Positions 41,615 through 50,273 of a stretch of DNA of 64,000 bases are shown one piece after another. The translations under genes were made by a program, and so were the position numbers. Each line of letters opens with the position of its first letter. Within the stretch, counting starts at the first letter, position 1. Under the pieces are notes generated by a model. The model worked only from the letters and a program-made list of their open reading frames with translations, did no database searches and had not been told where the DNA came from. Origin of the DNA: CALLPQ01 sp964479275. Its GTDB lineage: Bacteria; Pseudomonadota; Alphaproteobacteria; Caulobacterales; Parvularculaceae. The stretch is taken from positions 62,001-126,000 of the forward strand of contig CAYZLR010000001.1 of assembly GCA_964479275.1 (NCBI GenBank). The letters run 5' to 3'.

Positions 41615-43114
41615 TTAATCTCGTTTTGGGGATAACCGACCTGCCTCATAATCATCAATCAATCTATTCACGAGAAATACACCGAGTGCTGCGAACAGGA
41701 TCGAACCAGCATATTGGCCAATCAACACACCCGGCGCATCTGCTATTCGAGCGCCAATCCAAACAAATGGAACGATGCCAATGGTATTGCGTCCCCAATT
41801 TAAAATGGTGGACCATAACGGACGGTCAAGATTATTACAGGCCGCATTAGTGACAAACAAAATGCCATTGAATAGCATTAAAGGCGCAGCAATGGCCCCG
41901 AACCAGAACAGAAGAGAGCGTCCGATGCCAGTCAATCCAAATTGATCGGCAATAAAACCATGAGAAAGAAACAAAAGTATCCAAGCGGCAAAGGTGTAGG
42001 CGCCGGCAAATTGTATCGATTTTCGTAGTGTCCCTCTGACACGGTCATACCGTAGAGCTCCATAATTTTGTCCGATAATTGGTCCTACAGCACCAGACAA
42101 GGCAAAAATAACGCAATAGGCCAAGGGCATGAGCCGTGCGATAACCGAGTAACCGGCCACCGCCATATCGCCATAGGCAGCAATCGTGCGGGTGACAAAG
42201 ACGACTCCGACAGGCGTGGCTATATTGGTCAATATTGCCGGGCCAACAATCCCCATGATTGATTTAATATTGCGACGTAAACTCGCCATTTCAAACCGCG
42301 TAAATCCACCATAAATTTTCAAAACCGGAATTAAAGTTGATAGCATTAAGGCAAAGCGCGCCGTAACGGAGGCCATGGCGGCTCCTTCAAGACCCATATT
42401 CAAACCAAAAATAAAAATCGGATCTAATACAGCATTGGTGATGCCCATAGAGAGGGTTGAATTCATGGCTCGTTTCGCGTCACCATGAGCTCTTAACACC
42501 CCTGAACATACCATGCCGATGACCATAATGGGCATGGCTGGGACCACAATTCTCAGATAGCGGATGGCAGCTTGTTTTGCCTCTCCGCTTGCGCCAACAA
42601 GCTCGAGTAGATCGGGGGTGAAAATCCAAAAGAACAGGGAAAAAACTACGCCGACAACGCAGCCAATTGCCATAACATTAGTCGCAATACGCCGTGCGCC
42701 TTCTAAGTCTCCCGCGCCAATTCTACGTGAGGCCAATGCCCCAGTAGCAATCATTAATCCAACCGTAATTGACATATTAAAATAGAGAAGGGTACCGGCG
42801 AAACCGGCGGCGGCTGTTAAGGCAGAATCCCCCAGGAGCGAGATAAAATAAAGGTCGAGAAAATCGACAAAAAACATCGACACAAGTCCAACACTGGAGC
42901 TTAACGACATCACGATGACATGGTTCATCAAATCGCCATCGAGAAATTTAGCTTTATTAGCTGGCATGTTTTTATCCGTGGGGCCTGCAATACTGTCTTT
43001 TGTAATTGACGGTGCATTGGTGTTAGGCGCGGATGGATTTTCCTCGTCTGCCGGTTGTAAACTCGCTGGGGGCTGAGAAGGCGTTGACCCTTTTTGAGGA
43101 ATATCTTGTGCCAA
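41615..43114 (-). CDS. MATE family efflux transporter
   Basis: A 499-residue, 12-span transporter of the MATE family (drug/Na+ or proton antiport). The first 60 residues are a Pro/Ser-rich soluble tail; the membrane domain begins at MNHVIVMSLSSSVGLVSM and shows the MATE landmarks FVDFLDLYFISLLGD, RRIGAGDLEGARRIATN (the loop after span 3), and the second-half SGAVGPIIGQNYGALRYDR. The first codon is TTG at 43114, with GGAGA at ideal spacing before it, so the unusual start codon is supported; an internal ATG near 42965 is the alternative. The substrate is unknown. Confidence 0.92.
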   Translation of the reverse strand: MAQDIPQKGSTPSQPPASLQPADEENPSAPNTNAPSITKDSIAGPTDKNMPANKAKFLDGDLMNHVIVMSLSSSVGLVSMFFVDFLDLYFISLLGDSALTAAAGFAGTLLYFNMSITVGLMIATGALASRRIGAGDLEGARRIATNVMAIGCVVGVVFSLFFWIFTPDLLELVGASGEAKQAAIRYLRIVVPAMPIMVIGMVCSGVLRAHGDAKRAMNSTLSMGITNAVLDPIFIFGLNMGLEGAAMASVTARFALMLSTLIPVLKIYGGFTRFEMASLRRNIKSIMGIVGPAILTNIATPVGVVFVTRTIAAYGDMAVAGYSVIARLMPLAYCVIFALSGAVGPIIGQNYGALRYDRVRGTLRKSIQFAGAYTFAAWILLFLSHGFIADQFGLTGIGRSLLFWFGAIAAPLMLFNGILFVTNAACNNLDRPLWSTILNWGRNTIGIVPFVWIGARIADAPGVLIGQYAGSILFAALGVFLVNRLIDDYEAGRLSPKRD

Positions 43115-43430
43115 GAGGTCTCCAGTATATCGGAATGATTATGGCCAAGCTGTAAACAATAAGCGTTGAAGGGTCTACTATAATAAATAAATTGTTATAT
43201 TCTCTCGGCTTCTTCATGCAGCGGACAACTTTTTGCTCTTTGTCAAACGTCTAATGGTCTTATCGACCATGGCGCCGGTTCAATCATCGCATAAATGATT
43301 ATTCTGGGTGAAAAGGCGCATTCAAAAAAGGGCTTGGAGCGTGTTGAAGCGATCATGTTTTATAAGTGAGCGCAAGAGATGCTATAAAACTTAAATCGCA
43401 ACCGTTTTGTGTTTACGGAAAGTTTCTTGA
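43115..43430. other. Intergenic region with a short inverted repeat
   Basis: 316 bases with no gene seen. An inverted repeat ATGGTC-ttatc-GACCAT lies at 43254-43270. Nothing else was recognised; it holds the MATE promoter and the end of the DUF2490 unit. Confidence 0.4.
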
Positions 43431-44081
43431 TTATAGCGGCACAATAAAGCTGAGGGAGAGATTATGATTTTCCTGGCTGCCAGCTCGAATATCGTTGAAC
43501 AAATACCCACCTTCAATGCTTACGCGTTTTGTGGCCTTCCAGCGTAGGCCTGCAAAGGTTCGGTTTTGATCATATCCAGCTCTTGCCCCGAAGTCTGTGT
43601 CATTGAGGGCAATGAAGGTTTCATTCCATACCGTTGCATTCCAACGTTCGTTAAGCGGTTTGGCCCAGCGGAAAAACTGGCGCAAACGCCACCCGGTTTC
43701 ATCGCCAGTATTTAAAAACCGTTGCTCTAAGCGCGTTCGACTAGACAGAGAGCCCAGTGGTCCATCCGCAATTTTTAATGTGGCCTGCTGCCATAGGCGG
43801 TTATCAGTAATGTTTGTGCGATTGTCAGATCGGCTAACAACCCAAGCATAGCCAGCCCAGAGTGTGAGACGATCATTCACTTTGTAACCGATACCGGGAC
43901 GAATGATTGAGACACCCAGGCGGCTAACATCATCTGAATAACGAGCATGCCCATCAAACCAATATTGAACACGGCTATCTTCTTCGATAGGACCATTTGA
44001 AATTAAGGCGGTCCAAAATTGTGTGTCCTGGGCAAAGACTGAGCTGGCGGCTGAAAGAGCAACCGCGCACGCAGCAATCAC
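43431..44081 (-). CDS. DUF2490 outer-membrane-like protein
   Basis: A predicted exported beta-rich protein. The mature part shows the DUF2490 pattern: TQFWTALISNGPI, RVQYWFDGHARYSDD, RPGIGYKVNDRLTLWAGYAWV, RLEQRFLN, and alternating hydrophobic beta-strands ending in Leu (IVPL). The signal peptide is cleaved after SVFA. The only in-frame start is GTG 44081, without a positive N-region or ribosome binding site. One base offset upstream, ATG 44122 reads MHPFIRITPRFF and then stops; joining the two across a run of six A (44088-44093 on the + strand) would make a normal signal peptide, so a one-base deletion may have hit the gene. Sits where sdhB would be expected, downstream of sdhA. Confidence 0.7.
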   Translation of the reverse strand: MIAACAVALSAASSVFAQDTQFWTALISNGPIEEDSRVQYWFDGHARYSDDVSRLGVSIIRPGIGYKVNDRLTLWAGYAWVVSRSDNRTNITDNRLWQQATLKIADGPLGSLSSRTRLEQRFLNTGDETGWRLRQFFRWAKPLNERWNATVWNETFIALNDTDFGARAGYDQNRTFAGLRWKATKRVSIEGGYLFNDIRAGSQENHNLSLSFIVPL

Positions 44082-44295
44082 ATTTAGAAAAAACGAGGCG
44101 TAATCCGGATGAAAGGGTGCATAATCGTCACTGGCTTAATTGATGTACAACAAAGACCGTGGTGGAGTACTTTTGTCATGATCGTCGCGGGCAGTCACTG
44201 ACAGTTTATACGTTGTATTACGTTAGTGCAATTAGCCTTCACCAATTTCTTGATCGGGACGAAAAGTAAATCACGCAATGATTTCGCGAACGGTT

Positions 44296-46083
44296 TTAGT
44301 ACACTCGTTTTTTCGGCTCCACATAGTGCATCTCATCGGTGAGCGTATAATCGTGGACAGGACGATAGTCGAGTGTCACTTTTCCATTGGAGAACCATGC
44401 GGCTGTATGTTTCATCCATTCGTCATCATTACGGTCGGGGAAATCTTCGCGCGCGTGTGCCCCTCGACTTTCGGTGCGATTAGCGGCGGACTCCATCGTT
44501 ACCATTGATTGGGCAATCAAATTGTCAAATTCCAATGTTTCGACGAGATCCGTATTCCAAATCATTGAGCGATCAGAAACCCCAATATCGGGCAGCGCAT
44601 CATTGACTTCTTTAATGCGTGTGCGCCCTTCTTCCAATGTTTCGCCGGTACGAAATACTGCACAATTTTCCTGCATGACGCGTTGCATTTTTGCGCGTAA
44701 TTGTGCTGTTGGTGTTGATCCTTTTGCATGACGAAAGCGGTCAAGCCTTGATAGGGCATCTTGCCCTGCATCCTCGGGTAAGCTTGGGTTTGGCGCTTTA
44801 GCGTCAAGAATTTCGCCGCACCGCAGTCCGGCCGCACGACCAAACACAACAAGATCGATAAGAGAATTAGAGCCGAGACGATTTGCACCATGAACAGAAA
44901 CACAACCCGCTTCGCCAATCGCCATTAAGCCAGGCACAACCACATCTGTGTCTTCACCTTTTTTCGTCACAACTTCGCCGTGATAATTAGTGGGAATACC
45001 ACCCATATTATAGTGTACAGTTGGAATCACTGGAATAGGCTCTTTGGTGACATCAACACCCGCGAACACTTTTGCGCTTTCAGAAATGCCCGGCAATCTT
45101 TGTGCAAGGACGGCTGGATCCAGATGATTAAGATTAAGGTGAATATGATCTTTATTAGGACCGACGCCGCGTCCTTCGCGAATTTCAATAGTCATAGATC
45201 TTGAGACAACATCACGCGAAGCGAGATCTTTTGCAGAGGGTGCATAACGTTCCATAAAACGCTCACCTTCTGAATTGGTCAAATATCCGCCTTCACCACG
45301 TGCACCTTCGGTAATCAAAACACCAGCACCATAAATGCCTGTTGGGTGAAACTGAATAAATTCCATATCCTGTAGTGGTAGGCCGGCTCTTAGTACCATC
45401 GCGTTTCCGTCACCTGTGCATGTATGCGCAGATGTACAAGAGAAAAACGAGCGACCATAGCCACCAGTCGCTAAGACCACCATCTTGGCGGAAAACCGAT
45501 GAATTGTGCCATCATCCAATTTCCAAGCCATCAATCCAACGCATTCGCCATCATCATTCATAATGAGATCAAGTGCAAAATATTCGATAAAGAATTCTGC
45601 ATTTTGTTTCACAGATTGTCCGTATAGGGTGTGTAGGATTGCGTGACCGGTCCGGTCTGCCGCCGCGCAAGTGCGTTGAACCTGCCCTTCCCCGTAATTT
45701 CTCGTCATGCCGCCAAATGCGCGTTGATAGATTTTGCCTTCCTCAGTGCGCGAAAATGGAACGCCCCAATGTTCTAATTCATATACTGCTTTTGGTGCAT
45801 TTTTACATAAATATTCAATTGCGTCCTGATCACCGAGCCAGTCAGAGCCCTTTACAGTATCATACATGTGCCAGCGCCAGTCATCCTCACCCATATTCCC
45901 GAGGGATGCAGAAATGCCCCCTTGCGCTGCAACTGTATGAGAGCGCGTTGGAAAGACTTTTGTAACACAAGCGGTTTTTAAACCCGATTGCGCAGCGCCT
46001 AACGTCGCTCTAAGGCCTGCTCCGCCAGCGCCAACAACAACAACGTCATATTCATGATCTATCACTTCATAAGCAGCAGACAT
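44296..46083 (-). CDS. sdhA: Succinate dehydrogenase flavoprotein subunit
   Basis: Catalytic subunit of complex II, oxidising succinate to fumarate with covalently bound FAD. The 595-residue protein has the FAD-binding start DVVVVGAGGAGLRATLGAAQ, the FAD-linking His in TRSHTVAAQGGISASLGNMG, the HPTGIYGAGVLITEGARGEGG active-site loop, the base Arg region TVHYNMGGIPTNYHGEVV, and the C-terminal RGAHAREDFPDRNDDEW. ATG 46083 has AAGGA at the right distance; 46089 is too close. It lies after sdhD with about 90 bases between. sdhB, which should follow, is not found downstream; a DUF2490 gene is there instead. Confidence 0.97.
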   Translation of the reverse strand: MSAAYEVIDHEYDVVVVGAGGAGLRATLGAAQSGLKTACVTKVFPTRSHTVAAQGGISASLGNMGEDDWRWHMYDTVKGSDWLGDQDAIEYLCKNAPKAVYELEHWGVPFSRTEEGKIYQRAFGGMTRNYGEGQVQRTCAAADRTGHAILHTLYGQSVKQNAEFFIEYFALDLIMNDDGECVGLMAWKLDDGTIHRFSAKMVVLATGGYGRSFFSCTSAHTCTGDGNAMVLRAGLPLQDMEFIQFHPTGIYGAGVLITEGARGEGGYLTNSEGERFMERYAPSAKDLASRDVVSRSMTIEIREGRGVGPNKDHIHLNLNHLDPAVLAQRLPGISESAKVFAGVDVTKEPIPVIPTVHYNMGGIPTNYHGEVVTKKGEDTDVVVPGLMAIGEAGCVSVHGANRLGSNSLIDLVVFGRAAGLRCGEILDAKAPNPSLPEDAGQDALSRLDRFRHAKGSTPTAQLRAKMQRVMQENCAVFRTGETLEEGRTRIKEVNDALPDIGVSDRSMIWNTDLVETLEFDNLIAQSMVTMESAANRTESRGAHAREDFPDRNDDEWMKHTAAWFSNGKVTLDYRPVHDYTLTDEMHYVEPKKRVY

Positions 46084-46176
46084 ATTCATTCCTTAATATT
46101 AACCTTAAAGTTGACCTTAAAACTAGCTGTAAAACGGGCTCTTCAAAATTTGAGAGATGATAAAGGCTCTCAAATT

Positions 46177-46512
46177 TTATCCAAAAGCGAGAGAGAGTAT
46201 ACTCCAAATCGATATCAGCGCGACGACAATTGCAAATGCCCAGTTTAGTAGCATCAATACCGGACGCAAACCGGAGTGTATGTAATCTTCAATAATCTCG
46301 CTCATGCCGATGCGCATATGAAACATGCCAATGACAATCAGGAGGGCCATTAAGATTGCATTTAAAGGGGAGGCGAGCCAGTCACGCATAATAAAATGAC
46401 TGGCACCGGCATGGCCGATTAAGGATACCAAAAACCAAAGCATTAAAGGTAATAAGACAACAGCCGTTGCCCGTTGCAAAATAAATTTTGAAGTCCCTTT
46501 TGACGCCATCAT
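46177..46512 (-). CDS. sdhD: Succinate dehydrogenase hydrophobic membrane anchor subunit
   Basis: One of the two heme-b and quinone-binding membrane anchors of complex II. The 111-residue protein has three spans (about residues 14-33, 47-66, 84-107) and the family landmarks ILQRATAVVLLPLMLWF (with the conserved Q-R), the heme-ligand candidate His in GMFHMRIGMSEIIEDYIHSG, and a hydrophobic tail. Its ATG overlaps the sdhC stop (ATGA), so translation is coupled. It precedes sdhA. Confidence 0.92.
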   Translation of the reverse strand: MMASKGTSKFILQRATAVVLLPLMLWFLVSLIGHAGASHFIMRDWLASPLNAILMALLIVIGMFHMRIGMSEIIEDYIHSGLRPVLMLLNWAFAIVVALISIWSILSLAFG

Positions 46513-46934
46513 GCGCCTCCTGCATTTTGAAGGCCAACGACCATTACGATAAGCATCATCACGGTAGCAAAAATATAAGCGGCTGCAGCTGTGCGTTTAG
46601 CCGTTTTAAGTTCAAAACCGTGTCCAGCATCCCAAAACAGATGTCGGATACCGTTAAACATATGAAAAAATAAAGCCCAAGCATATGCCGCAAGGAAGAA
46701 TAAACCAAAGGGTGACCCTAAAAAATCACTAATGAGTCCATAAAGAGGGGGGTGCATGGCGGTGGCATAGAGCCAGATAGCCAGTAAGAGAGTGCCGCCA
46801 TAGAGCGCAGCGCCGCAGGCGCGGTGCGTGATGGATGCGGCCATGGTAACCGTAAATTTCCAGATTTGTAGATGCGGCGAAAGTGCGGTGGGGGGACTGT
46901 TGCGACTGGTTCGAGAATCTGGTGGTTGCGCCAT
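46509..46934 (-). CDS. sdhC: Succinate dehydrogenase cytochrome b556 subunit
   Basis: The first membrane anchor of complex II. From ATG 46934 (after caaggtc) it is 141 residues; a TTG at 46952 is less likely. The sequence shows the SdhC signature: LSPHLQIWKFTVTMAASITHRACGA (the conserved SPHLxIY-like and S-I-x-H-R motif, the Ser/Arg of the quinone site), three spans, and HMFNGIRHLFWDAGHGFEL with the heme-ligand His region typical of the family. First gene of sdhC-sdhD-sdhA, opposite to the luxR gene, and its upstream region holds inverted repeats (47069-47103). Confidence 0.95.
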   Translation of the reverse strand: MAQPPDSRTSRNSPPTALSPHLQIWKFTVTMAASITHRACGAALYGGTLLLAIWLYATAMHPPLYGLISDFLGSPFGLFFLAAYAWALFFHMFNGIRHLFWDAGHGFELKTAKRTAAAAYIFATVMMLIVMVVGLQNAGGA

Positions 46935-47068
46935 AAAAAAGACCTTGATCAATCGGGCTCTCTTTTACAACAGCCCTCGGTGTGTGTTTTGGGTTTTCTT
47001 ATGCCATGTATTTAGAAAAAATAAAGGTCCGACTTGATTCGATCCATCAAGATTGCTGCGGCATGACG

Positions 47069-47103
47069 TTGCGGTAAACCATTTCAGATACGTATTACCG
47101 CAA
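47069..47103. promoter_or_regulatory. Inverted repeat in the sdhC/luxR divergent region
   Basis: TTGCGGTAA (47069-47077) and TTACCGCAA (47095-47103) are perfect 9-bp arms with 17 bases between. This may be an operator for the sdh or luxR promoter, or a hairpin. No known regulator was matched. Confidence 0.4.
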
Positions 47104-47230
47104 TTGAAACGCCAAATAAGAGCAAATATAAGAAATAAACAACCAATGATTGTAGTTTTTGGGTGAGGGCGGGATAAAATGGTGCCAGAATTAAAAATTG
47201 GCGCCTTTGATCGTTTGTAATGATTTTAGT

Positions 47231-47260
47231 CTTGCAAAAAATACCGTTGGTATGTTATTT
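47231..47260 (+). promoter_or_regulatory. Putative luxR promoter with palindrome in the spacer
   Basis: CTTGCA (47231-47236), an 18-base spacer and TTATTT (47255-47260). The spacer contains the palindrome ATACCgttGGTAT (47241-47253), which is where a repressor or activator would bind. The -35 and -10 are only partly consensus, so this is a suggestion. Confidence 0.35.
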
Positions 47261-47289
47261 AGTTTCATCTTCAGGGAGGGGAGGTGTTT

Positions 47290-48165
47290 ATGAGTGCACT
47301 AGGCGTAACGCAAAAGGTTGAATCTCGCTCTTCATATGCGGCTCAAATTGATCATCAAAAGCGGATTACTCGTGAGCCTCAAAGGCATGTTGCAAAATCC
47401 GTCAGCGATGCTCGCCGCTTGTTGGATCCCGGTGATATTCTCAGCGCCGTGAATGGCGCCAGCATTGATCAAAAGTGGGAGTGGTTTTCAAATCGCCTCA
47501 ACCGAGCTGGTTTTGAAAGTTGCGGTTATTTGATGAGCCGAAATGATATTGCGAGTCCGCTGGGCCACAAGGACAGTCGATTGATGGGAGAGGTTGTGTC
47601 TAACGACTATCTTCAAGCCGTACAAGAAAATCCGGAGTTGCAAAGTCAAGCGCGTCCTTATCGCATGCTGAGAACGTCGCGTGAGCCGATCACATTTTTA
47701 AGTGATGAAGATTTTGCGCATGCTACCCCGAAAGAAGAAAAGCTGGCGAAAGATGTGAATGCCGAATTCGGCATTAAGGGATGGGCTTTGTTTCCTGTTC
47801 ACATGCCAGAAAAAAACCGAATGTGCGCTCTTGGTTGGTGGGATATGACGGACCAAAATCAGGCGCGTAAATTATGGAAAGAAGAAGCCGGTACGTTCTG
47901 TCTTGCGGCTACCTATTTTACGGAGAGCCTTTCGGGTATGATGGAGGCTTCAATGGATGAGGATTTTCCGCGATTATCACAACGTGAAAAAGAGTGTTTA
48001 TTGTGGGCGGGAGCGGGAAAAACTACGGCAGAGATCGCGGCTATTTTAAGTGTTGCTGATGGAACGGTGGATGAATATTTCAAACGATCAGCCAAGAAAT
48101 TGGGCGCGGCGACAAGAGCGCAAGCATGTGTAAAAGCTATTTTGTCAGGACTCGTTCATCCGTAG
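47290..48165 (+). CDS. LuxR-type transcriptional regulator, solo
   Basis: A 291-residue regulator. The first 220 residues have the position and size of an autoinducer-binding domain (segments EWFSNRLNRAGFESCGYLMS and GIKGWALFPVHMPEKNRM), but the Trp/Tyr/Asp set that binds acyl-homoserine lactones is not clear. The C-terminal 65 residues are a LuxR HTH: LSQREKECLLWAGAGKTTAE, IAAILSVADGTVDEYFKRSA, KKLGAATRAQACVKA; the usual His after TVxx is Tyr. No luxI-type gene is in the window, so it is a solo. ATG 47290 follows a very strong aggggagg; GTG 47284 is less likely. It is divergent from sdhCDA. Confidence 0.88.
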   Translation: MSALGVTQKVESRSSYAAQIDHQKRITREPQRHVAKSVSDARRLLDPGDILSAVNGASIDQKWEWFSNRLNRAGFESCGYLMSRNDIASPLGHKDSRLMGEVVSNDYLQAVQENPELQSQARPYRMLRTSREPITFLSDEDFAHATPKEEKLAKDVNAEFGIKGWALFPVHMPEKNRMCALGWWDMTDQNQARKLWKEEAGTFCLAATYFTESLSGMMEASMDEDFPRLSQREKECLLWAGAGKTTAEIAAILSVADGTVDEYFKRSAKKLGAATRAQACVKAILSGLVHP

Positions 48166-48330
48166 GGAAATTTTGGGAGATTTGAAGTTGATGATTCCGG
48201 CTTGGGGGAGAAAAGAGGCCTTAATCTTTAGCGATGCAAGGCATGGGTCTAAAGGCAAGCAAGTGAATGCTCGGTCGAGCTGCAAAAGTACGACAAAACA
48301 AAATTTTAGACTTAACTGCACAACGCTAAA

Positions 48331-48430
48331 GCGCGTCCGCATCAAATGGAGGCAAGGAGGCGCTTGACCTTATTGTTTGTCGTATTTCCGGATGCTCAAC
48401 CGGCGGCCACTTGGCCTGGAAATACTTTCA
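48331..48430. repeat. REP-like palindromic repeat, copy 2
   Basis: The core gtatttccgg (left arm) and cctggaaatac (right arm) at 48381-48425 form a stem with one bulge, around the centre atgctcaaccggcggccactt. It shares the flank ccgcat...atgga...caagg.ggcgctt with copy 3. Arm changes are compensated between copies (GTATTTCC/GGAAATAC here, GC-type ends in copy 1). It lies 30 bases downstream of the nuoF stop, where nuoG would be expected. Confidence 0.7.
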
Positions 48431-48460
48431 CGGATCTTAACTGACGCTGAAGGTGTCGGA

Positions 48461-49762
48461 TTATTCTGCGGCGGTAACTTGGATGCCGCCTCGATCAGCA
48501 CGGTAGGTATTTATACGATCTTCAATTTCATGACGGAAATGACGTACCAGTCCCTGCACAGGCCAGGCTGCCGCATCACCAAGAGCGCATATTGTGTGGC
48601 CTTCGATTTGACCAGCAACATCCAGTAATTTGTCGATTTCTGCCGTCGAGCTTTCGCCGCGTACCATACGTTCTAAAACACGCCACATCCAGCCTGTACC
48701 TTCCCGGCATGGGGTACACTGACCACAAGATTCATGTTTGTAAAAATATGAAATTCGGGCGATGGCTTTGACAACATCTGTTGAATTGTCCATCACAATC
48801 ACAGCAGCGGTACCAAGACCAGAGCGATGTTCTTTTAGGGCGTCAAAATCCATCAAGACATCGTCGCAAATGTCTTTCGGCAATAGCGGTACTGATGATC
48901 CTCCCGGAATAACTGCTTTGAGGTTGTCCCAGCCGCCGCGCACTCCGCCGCAATGACGCTCTAGTAATGTCTTAAGGGGGATCGACATTTCCTCCTCAAC
49001 ATTGCAAGGACGCTCAACATGACCTGATATACAAAATAATTTGGTTCCTGCGTTATTTTCGCGGCCAAACTTTTTAAACCAATCAGCGCCGCGGCGTAGA
49101 ATTGTCGGCGCAACGGCAATAGATTCGACATTGTTAACGGTCGTGGGACAACCATAAAGCCCGGCACCTGCTGGAAAGGGGGGCTTCAATCTCGGTTGGC
49201 CTTTTTTGCCTTCCAAGCTTTCAAGAAGCGCGGTTTCTTCACCGCATATATAGGCTCCGGCTCCGTGGTGGACATAAATGTCAAAATCCCAATCTGATCC
49301 AGCGGCATTTTTGCCCACCAATTTTGCCGCATATGCCTCATCTATTGCGCTTTGTAAGCGTTCACGCTCAAGAACATATTCGCCGCGAATGTAAATATAA
49401 CAAGCATTGGCTTTCATGGCATAAGAGGCGATCAAGCATCCTTCAATGAATAAGTGCGGGTCATGACGCATGATCTCCCTGTCTTTACAGGTGCCAGGTT
49501 CTGACTCGTCGGCATTTACGACCAGATAATGCGGACGATCACCAACCTCTTTGGGCATAAACGACCATTTGAGTCCGGTCGGGAATCCGGCTCCGCCTCG
49601 CCCGCGAAGACCGCTATCTTTCATTTGCTGAATGATCCAATCATGCCCCATTCGGATAATGTCTGCGGTGCCATTCCAAGCACCGCGTTGCTTTGCCCCC
49701 TCTAAGCTCCAATCTTGCAGGCCATAGAGGTTTGTAAAAATTCGGTCTTTATCTTCTAACAT
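48461..49762 (-). CDS. nuoF: NADH-quinone oxidoreductase subunit F
   Basis: The NADH-binding subunit of complex I, with FMN and a 4Fe-4S cluster (N3). The 433-residue protein has the NADH/FMN motif GLRGRGGAGFPTGLKWSFM, NADESEPGTCKDREIM, YICGEETALLESLEGK and the cluster ligands SCGQCTPCREGTGWM plus the later Cys in HTICALGDAAAWPVQG. ATG 49762 has AAGGA at good spacing. A PaaI-type thioesterase gene lies between it and nuoE. Downstream there is a REP-like repeat and a divergent gene, with no nuoG. Confidence 0.97.
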   Translation of the reverse strand: MLEDKDRIFTNLYGLQDWSLEGAKQRGAWNGTADIIRMGHDWIIQQMKDSGLRGRGGAGFPTGLKWSFMPKEVGDRPHYLVVNADESEPGTCKDREIMRHDPHLFIEGCLIASYAMKANACYIYIRGEYVLERERLQSAIDEAYAAKLVGKNAAGSDWDFDIYVHHGAGAYICGEETALLESLEGKKGQPRLKPPFPAGAGLYGCPTTVNNVESIAVAPTILRRGADWFKKFGRENNAGTKLFCISGHVERPCNVEEEMSIPLKTLLERHCGGVRGGWDNLKAVIPGGSSVPLLPKDICDDVLMDFDALKEHRSGLGTAAVIVMDNSTDVVKAIARISYFYKHESCGQCTPCREGTGWMWRVLERMVRGESSTAEIDKLLDVAGQIEGHTICALGDAAAWPVQGLVRHFRHEIEDRINTYRADRGGIQVTAAE

Positions 49763-49829
49763 GGACGCTATCCTTAAATATCCATTTAAACCAATGCGAT
49801 GTTATTCGTGGTCTTTCGTATTTTCTGTC

Positions 49830-50264
49830 TTATACATTGCTTATCCCCGAAATGGTCAAAAGCTTTTGTGTCTGAACTGCGAAGGCCAGTTTTTTGCCCT
49901 CTTCATCGAAAAGAGTTCCTTCTGTGAAGGCAGTTGACTTGCCAAGATGGGTTACCTTTGCTTCACCCAAAATCTGACCCGGGTGTGCAGGACGTAAAAA
50001 TTGAGTATGCAAATCCATGGAGGCAGGCCCTTTTTGTGTGAGGGCTAATATCATCGATCCCATAACTTCATCCAACATCGCGGTTAAAAAGCCGCCTTGA
50101 ATACTGCCACGTGGGTTGAGCATATGTTTCGTGGCTTCGAAGTGGACACGCATCGTCATGTTTTCACGATCTAGTTCAATAAACTCAAATCCCAAAAATT
50201 TTGCAGCCGGCGGCATCTCAAATTTATCAAGGAGCGTACCTGTTTGTTGGAGCGGTATCGTCAT
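49830..50264 (-). CDS. PaaI-type hotdog thioesterase
   Basis: A hotdog-fold acyl-CoA thioesterase of 144 residues. The PaaI motif is present with variation: HMLNPRGSIQGGFLTAMLDEVMG, in which the usual H-G-G is Q-G-G and the catalytic Asp/Glu region follows; then TQFLRPAHPGQILGEAKVTHLGKSTAFTEG, the second family segment. It starts nine bases after the nuoE stop and is 67 bases before nuoF, so it is in the nuo transcript. Its presence inside a nuo cluster may be an accident of synteny or a link to NADH or acyl metabolism; the substrate is unknown. Confidence 0.87.
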   Translation of the reverse strand: MTIPLQQTGTLLDKFEMPPAAKFLGFEFIELDRENMTMRVHFEATKHMLNPRGSIQGGFLTAMLDEVMGSMILALTQKGPASMDLHTQFLRPAHPGQILGEAKVTHLGKSTAFTEGTLFDEEGKKLAFAVQTQKLLTISGISNV

Positions 50265-50273
50265 TGGGGGCTC

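Noticed and set aside
43254..43270. Inverted repeat ATGGTC-ttatc-GACCAT taken as a terminator
   Set aside because: No T run and too short a stem; kept only as a note in the intergenic entry.
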